NCBI RefSeq assembly: GCF_900101265.1
Contig: NZ_FMZS01000022.1
Span: 1 to 44,155 of the forward strand
Reading direction: 5' to 3'
Length of the DNA: 44,155 nucleotides
Origin: Massilia sp. PDC64
Lineage (GTDB): Bacteria > Pseudomonadota > Gammaproteobacteria > Burkholderiales > Burkholderiaceae_D
Position numbers and translations under genes: made by a program
Shown: positions 39,668-44,155 of the stretch, piece by piece
Numbering within the stretch: position 1 is the stretch's first letter
Layout of the letters: the number at the start of each line of letters is the position of its first letter
Notes under the pieces: generated by a model
The model's input: the letters and a program-made list of their open reading frames with translations, nothing else
Told to the model about the DNA's origin: nothing
Databases searched by the model: none

Positions 39668-42049
39668 ATGCAAGATCAAACAAGTGACAGCCGCGTCCGG
39701 CTAAGTGATGCGGAGACTATTCTGGACAGCATCACCGACGCTTTTTTCAGCCTCAACGGTAACTGGGAGTTTTCCTATGTGAACCGTCAGACGGTAACGA
39801 CGCTTAATTGCGAGGCCAGGGACCTGCTCGGAAAAAGCATATGGGATGTGTACCCAGGTACCGTGGGAAGCGATTTCGAACGAATGTATCGAAGAGCGGC
39901 CGAAGAGCGGACCTCCCTGACATTCTGCTCCTACTATCCCGATCACGACCGGTGGTATGACGTCAACGTGTATCCGGCCCCAGACGGGTTGTCCGTCTAT
40001 TTTCGTGATGTCACTGCCCGTATGCGCGAGGAGGCGCGCCGCGCCGCATTGGTCACCCTGACCGAGATCTTTCGCGACCTGAGCAGGCCGGAGGAGATCA
40101 CGTACAAAGCCGCCGAAATCCTGGGGCAGACGCTGGGTGCGAGCCGGGTGGGATACGGAACCATCGACCCTGTTGCCGAAACACTGCATGTCGTCCGCGA
40201 CTGGAATGCCCCGGGTGTGGAGAGCCTGGCCGGCACACTGCACCTGCGGCATTATGGATCGTTCATCGATGACTTGAAGGCAGCGAAGCTCGTTGCCATC
40301 GATGACGTCGACAACGACGGCCGTACTGCAGGTTTTGCAACCGCTTTGAAGGAACGCAGCGCGGCTTCATTCGTCAATGTGCCGGTGGTCGAAAAAGGTA
40401 ACCTGGTTGCGGTCATTTTTGTCAATGACGCACAGGTAAAAAACTGGTCGGATGAAGAACTGGTGTTTATCAAGGAAGTCGCTGAACGAACGCGGATTGC
40501 CAGCGAGCGCGCCAGGAACGCAGCGGAGCTGGACCACGTCATCGCCGAATCGGAGCGCCGCCGCCGGCTCTACGAGGCTTGCCTGGAAAATACCCCGGAT
40601 TTGGCCTACATTTTCGGACTGGACCATCGGTTTATCTACGCCAACAAGGTATTGCTGCGGATGTGGGGCCGCACCTGGGACGAAGCGATTGGAAAGACCT
40701 GCCTGGAGCTCGGTTATGAGCCGTGGCACGCGGAAATGCATGACCGCGAGATCGATCAAGTCATCGCCAGCAAGCGATCCATTCGTGGAGAAGTGCCGTT
40801 TGAAGGCACGAACGGCCGACGGATCTATGAGTACATTTTCACGCCGGTACTCGGCCTTGACGGCCAGGTGGAAGCCGTCGCGGGCACGACGCGCGATGTG
40901 ACGGAGCGTAAGGAAACGGAAGAGAGGCTGCTCGCTGCGGACCGCCGCAAGGATGAGTTCCTGGCGATGCTTGCCCATGAGCTGAGAAATCCCCTGGCGC
41001 CCATCGCCGCAGCCGCCGAGGTTCTACAGGCGCCGGCCCTCGACGACAAGCTGACCAAAAAGACTTCCCGGATCATTGCCCGCCAGGTCAAGCACATGAC
41101 AGCCCTTGTCAACGACCTGTTGGACGTGTCAAGGGTGACCCGGGGGCTGGTCAGGATTGAAAAAACCTCGCTCGACCTGAAATCGATCATTTATAGCGCA
41201 GTCGAGCAGGTCCGGCCATTTATCGAAGCGCAACGTCATCATTTGCTCTTCGATCTGGCGGCGGAAAAAGCTTATGTGATGGGGGACCAGAAGCGTCTGG
41301 TGCAAATCATCACCAATCTCCTCAATAACGCAGCCAAATATACACCGCAAGGCGGTGACCTGCGCTTGAGACTTGTGGTCGAGGCAAATGCACTGGCGCT
41401 GACGATCGAAGACAATGGCATCGGGATACCGGTGGAGCTGCAGTCGCAAGTCTTCGAGCTGTTTACCCAGGCGGAGAGGACATCGGACCGTACCCAGGGC
41501 GGACTGGGGATCGGCCTGGCCCTGGTCAAGAGTCTGACCGAACTCCATGGCGGAACGATCAGCTGCTTCAGTGATGGCCGAGGTCAAGGAAGCCAGTTTA
41601 CCGTGCGACTCCCGCGCCACCATGTCGCGCCGGATGCGGCGGCGAACGAGAGCGGCAATCTGCACCCGGCGTCACGTCCGAAGCAGCCCCTGCGTGTTCT
41701 GGTCGTGGACGACAACGTCGACGCGGCACACATGCTGGCTTTATATCTTGAAACGTTGGGGCATCAAGTTCTGATCTCGCATTCGTCGACCCTCGCGATC
41801 GCCCGCGCCACCCAGGAAAAACCAGACGTGTGCATACTCGATATCGGGCTTCCGGAAATGGACGGTAACGAGCTGGTCCGTCGATTAAAGGCGGAGCCCG
41901 AGACCGCGCATGCACTCTTCATTGCGGTGACAGGATACGGTCAGGAACATGACCGGCTCAAAACCATGGCAGCTGGATTCAACCATCATCTTGTGAAACC
42001 GGTCGACGTTGCCAGGTTAGCCGACTTGCTGGACCAGCATCGACCATGA
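39668..42049 (+). CDS. hybrid sensor histidine kinase/response regulator (PAS-GAF-PAS-HisKA-HATPase-REC)
   Basis: A 793-residue soluble hybrid kinase with no transmembrane segments. Order: PAS (about 15-120), GAF (about 130-290), PAS/PAC (about 305-420), HisKA with phospho-acceptor His437 in LAHELRNPLAP, HATPase_c with ITNLLNNAAKYTP (N box), EDNGIGIP (G1) and GGLGIGLALVKSL (G2), then a receiver domain (about 675-790) with phospho-acceptor Asp725 in VCILDIGLPEMDG and conserved Lys in HHLVKPVD. Signal unknown; the GAF and PAS domains suggest a cytoplasmic ligand, light or redox cue. It is divergent from ilvE, and no output regulator gene is adjacent. Confidence 0.93.
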   Translation: MQDQTSDSRVRLSDAETILDSITDAFFSLNGNWEFSYVNRQTVTTLNCEARDLLGKSIWDVYPGTVGSDFERMYRRAAEERTSLTFCSYYPDHDRWYDVNVYPAPDGLSVYFRDVTARMREEARRAALVTLTEIFRDLSRPEEITYKAAEILGQTLGASRVGYGTIDPVAETLHVVRDWNAPGVESLAGTLHLRHYGSFIDDLKAAKLVAIDDVDNDGRTAGFATALKERSAASFVNVPVVEKGNLVAVIFVNDAQVKNWSDEELVFIKEVAERTRIASERARNAAELDHVIAESERRRRLYEACLENTPDLAYIFGLDHRFIYANKVLLRMWGRTWDEAIGKTCLELGYEPWHAEMHDREIDQVIASKRSIRGEVPFEGTNGRRIYEYIFTPVLGLDGQVEAVAGTTRDVTERKETEERLLAADRRKDEFLAMLAHELRNPLAPIAAAAEVLQAPALDDKLTKKTSRIIARQVKHMTALVNDLLDVSRVTRGLVRIEKTSLDLKSIIYSAVEQVRPFIEAQRHHLLFDLAAEKAYVMGDQKRLVQIITNLLNNAAKYTPQGGDLRLRLVVEANALALTIEDNGIGIPVELQSQVFELFTQAERTSDRTQGGLGIGLALVKSLTELHGGTISCFSDGRGQGSQFTVRLPRHHVAPDAAANESGNLHPASRPKQPLRVLVVDDNVDAAHMLALYLETLGHQVLISHSSTLAIARATQEKPDVCILDIGLPEMDGNELVRRLKAEPETAHALFIAVTGYGQEHDRLKTMAAGFNHHLVKPVDVARLADLLDQHRP

Positions 42050-42125
42050 CTGCGTCCAGTCCATCGCCTCGTCCGCGCACGCTCGGCGCAACGCGGCAAT
42101 GGCAGACAGGCTGGACACTGCGGGA

Positions 42126-43310
42126 TCACGACATGCGTTCAAAGACGGCGGCGATGCCCTGGCCACCGCCGATGCACATGGTCACCAGAGCGTAGCGCCC
42201 ACCGCTGCGCTGCAGTTCGTACATCGCCTTGACGGTGATGATGGCGCCCGTGGCGCCGATCGGATGGCCGAGGCCGATGCCGGAGCCGTTGGGATTGACC
42301 TTCGCGGGGTCCAACTCCAGTTCCTTGGCAACGGCACAGGCTTGGGCGGCAAAGGCTTCGTTGGCCTCGACCACATCCATGTCGGCAACGGTCAACCCGG
42401 CTTTCTCCAGCGCCTTGCGGCTTGCCGACACCGGACCGATGCCCATGTGTTGCGGATCGACCCCGGTGTGGGCATATGACACCAGGCGCGCGAGCGGCTG
42501 GATGCCGCGGCGCTCGGCCTCGCCGCGTTCCATCAGTACCAGGGCCGCGGCGCCATCGTTGATGCCGGAGGCGTTGCCGGCCGTGACGGTGCCGCCTTTC
42601 TTGAACACGGCCCGCATGGCGGCCAGGTCTTCCAGCGTGGTGTTGCCGCGGGTGTGCTCGTCCTTGTCGAACACGGTCTCGCCCTTGCGCGACTGCAGCT
42701 TGATCGGCAGGATCTGTTCGCGAAAATAACCTGCCTCAGTGGCATGGGCGGCGCGGCGGTGCGATTGCAGTGCCAGGGCGTCCTGTTCTTCGCGCGACAC
42801 GGCATAGCGCCCGGCCACGTTCTCCGCCGTGACGCCCATGTGGATCGTGTTGAATGGATCGGTGAGGGCGCCGGTCATCATGTCGGTGAAGCCGACCTCG
42901 CCCATGCGGGTGCCCCAGCGCAGCGCGCCGCTCGTGTGCGGCGCGCGGCTCATGTTCTCGGCGCCGCCCGCCACCGCGACATCGCAGTCGCCCAGCAGCA
43001 CGGATTGCGCGGCCGAGATCACGGCCTGCAGGCCGGAACCGCACAGCCGGTTGAGGGTGAGGGCGGGCACATGCTCGCCGATGCCCGCCTCGATGGCGGC
43101 CACGCGCGACAGGTACATGTCGCGCGGCTCGGTGTGAATGACATTGCCGAACACGACATGGCCGACGTCCGCGCCGTCGACGCCGGCACGGCGCAATGCC
43201 TCGCCGGTTACCCGGGCGGCCAGCTCGGTGGGCGGGACATCTTTCAGGCTGCCGCCGAAAGAGCCGATCGCGGTGCGGACACCGCTGACGATAACAACTT
43301 CACGTTTCAT
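42126..43310 (-). CDS. acetyl-CoA C-acetyltransferase (thiolase II, PhaA/AtoB/BktB-like)
   Basis: A 394-residue biosynthetic thiolase condensing two acetyl-CoA, the first step of polyhydroxybutyrate synthesis, or working in reverse in acetoacetate use. Nucleophile Cys90 lies in LTLNRLCGSGLQA, His349 in GSGIGLGHPIGATGA and Cys379 in MCIGGGQGIA; all three catalytic residues are present, and NEAFAAQACAV is intact. ATG 43310 follows GGAGATGTC. It lies 64 bases downstream of the second ppsA on the same strand, with no terminator visible between. Exact member (phaA, bktB or atoB) cannot be decided. Confidence 0.92.
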   Translation of the reverse strand: MKREVVIVSGVRTAIGSFGGSLKDVPPTELAARVTGEALRRAGVDGADVGHVVFGNVIHTEPRDMYLSRVAAIEAGIGEHVPALTLNRLCGSGLQAVISAAQSVLLGDCDVAVAGGAENMSRAPHTSGALRWGTRMGEVGFTDMMTGALTDPFNTIHMGVTAENVAGRYAVSREEQDALALQSHRRAAHATEAGYFREQILPIKLQSRKGETVFDKDEHTRGNTTLEDLAAMRAVFKKGGTVTAGNASGINDGAAALVLMERGEAERRGIQPLARLVSYAHTGVDPQHMGIGPVSASRKALEKAGLTVADMDVVEANEAFAAQACAVAKELELDPAKVNPNGSGIGLGHPIGATGAIITVKAMYELQRSGGRYALVTMCIGGGQGIAAVFERMS

Positions 43311-43374
43311 GACATCTCCAGTTGATAGTGATGGACGGATCGCGCAGGGCGATCCCGGGTATTCTTTTGGGCCC

Positions 43375-44155
43375 CTATCCGATACGCGCGGCCCCTGCCA
43401 GCTTCTGCCACGTATCGATCACGGAATCCGGATTCAGCGACATCGACTCGATGCCCTGGTCCATCAGCCACACGGCGAAGTCCGGGTTGTCCGACGGCCC
43501 CTGGCCGCAGATGCCGACGTACTTGCCCTGCGCGCGACACGCCTTGATCGCCAAGGTCAGCATGGCTTTCACGGCCGGGTCGCGCTCGTCGAAGTCCTTG
43601 GCCAGCAGCTCCATGCCGGAGTCGCGGTCTAGGCCCAGCGTCAGCTGCGTGAGGTCGTTCGAACCGATCGAGAAGCCGTCGAAGTACTGCAGGAACTGCT
43701 CGGCCAGGATCGCGTTCGACGGCACTTCGCACATCATGATGACGCGCAGCCCGCTTTCGCCCCCACCTTCGCCGCGCTTCAGGCCATATTTCGCCAGCAG
43801 GTTGACGACCTTCTCGGCCTGGCCCAAGGTGCGCACGAACGGGATCATGATCTCGACGTTGGTCAGGCCCATCTCGTCGCGCACGCGTTTCATCGCCATG
43901 CATTCCATCTCGAACGATTCGGCGAAGTCCTCGGCCAGGTAGCGCGCGGCGCCGCGGAACCCCAGCATCGCGTTTTCCTCGTCCGGCTCGTAGCGCGAGC
44001 CGCCGATCAGCTTCTTGTACTCGTTCGACTTGAAGTCGGACAGGCGCACGATGACAGGCTTCGGCCAGAACGCGGCGGCGATCGTCGCCACGCCTTCGGC
44101 CAGCTTGTCGACGTAGAACGCGCGCGGCGACGCGTGGCCGCGCGCGACCGATTCC
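43375..44155 (-). CDS. ppsA: phosphoenolpyruvate synthase, C-terminal part, second copy (5' end outside window)
   Basis: The - strand frame enters from the right edge (first full codon complementary to 44152-44154, reading ESVARGHASPR) and ends at WQKLAGAARIG. It is the same protein part as at 1-760, including GICGQGPSDNPDFA. Differences from the left copy are few: Met for Ala near MAMKRVRD, GEGGGESGL for GENGL, KVV for KVI, YVG for YIG, MDQ for MEQ, and a different C-terminal tail. Nucleotide differences are mainly at third codon positions, so the copies have diverged somewhat rather than being a mere artefact duplicate. The thiolase gene follows 64 bases downstream. Confidence 0.95.
   Translation of the reverse strand, partial: ESVARGHASPRAFYVDKLAEGVATIAAAFWPKPVIVRLSDFKSNEYKKLIGGSRYEPDEENAMLGFRGAARYLAEDFAESFEMECMAMKRVRDEMGLTNVEIMIPFVRTLGQAEKVVNLLAKYGLKRGEGGGESGLRVIMMCEVPSNAILAEQFLQYFDGFSIGSNDLTQLTLGLDRDSGMELLAKDFDERDPAVKAMLTLAIKACRAQGKYVGICGQGPSDNPDFAVWLMDQGIESMSLNPDSVIDTWQKLAGAARIG

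Noticed and set aside
1..44155. CRISPR array, rRNA, complete IS element or tmRNA gene
   Set aside because: No regularly spaced repeats, transposase genes, rRNA stretches or SsrA tag-coding sequence were seen, although smpB is present.

Overview
This 44-kb window is a high-GC chromosomal segment from a betaproteobacterium. The gene repertoire suggests Burkholderiales, most likely Oxalobacteraceae (Massilia-like); this rests on gene content and protein sequences and was not checked by a database search. It has a conserved core backbone (about 1-17.3 kb and 37.9-44.2 kb) interrupted by a genomic island of about 20 kb inserted directly downstream of guaA.

Left backbone. The C-terminal half of a phosphoenolpyruvate synthase gene (ppsA) ends at a strong terminator. 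Then follow a TPR protein, a small cysteine-rich exported protein, and an NfeD/QmcA (SPFH) membrane cluster in which qmcA is flanked by two paralogous small membrane proteins. Next come a Fur-controlled divergent iron-uptake pair (TonB-dependent siderophore receptor and PepSY membrane protein), a PHB-depolymerase-like esterase, a second-type signal peptidase I, a Bcr/CflA efflux pump, a lipoprotein, the smpB / ratA-ratB pair, a DUF4124 protein, and guaB-guaA.

Island (about 17.3-37.5 kb). It starts with a tyrosine integrase preceded by five copies of a CATGGTATCGG-type motif. A maintenance/control block follows: a catalytically degenerate tyrosine-recombinase-like protein, a KfrA-like coiled-coil DNA-binding protein and an AlpA-type regulator. 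Next are a decayed SF1 helicase/nuclease pseudogene and a 2.5-kb stretch without a convincing gene, part of which (about 23.99-25.03 kb) is densely tiled with perfect stem-loops and ends in a terminator: a candidate large structured RNA. Beyond it lie an uncharacterised three-gene operon opposed by a divergent Xre regulator, a translationally coupled orphan type VI secretion cassette (hcp-tai4-tae4), and an intact 2205-residue DUF4011-helicase-Vsr-DUF3320 protein of the kind described as the single-gene antiphage system Hhe. The right edge is scrambled: a truncated nuclease-like gene, a scrap of a second integrase and a scrap of an EAL-domain protein.

Right backbone. A possible small ORF, a branched-chain aminotransferase, a hybrid PAS/GAF histidine kinase, an acetyl-CoA acetyltransferase and the C-terminal half of a second ppsA in inverted orientation. 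The window begins and ends at exactly the same codon of the two ppsA paralogues, so it is either flanked by a long inverted repeat or delimited by an assembly break at that repeat.

The island combines interbacterial offence (amidase effector on an orphan Hcp), antiphage defence (Hhe, plus remnants of two other nuclease-type genes) and uncharacterised genes on one integrase-bearing element.
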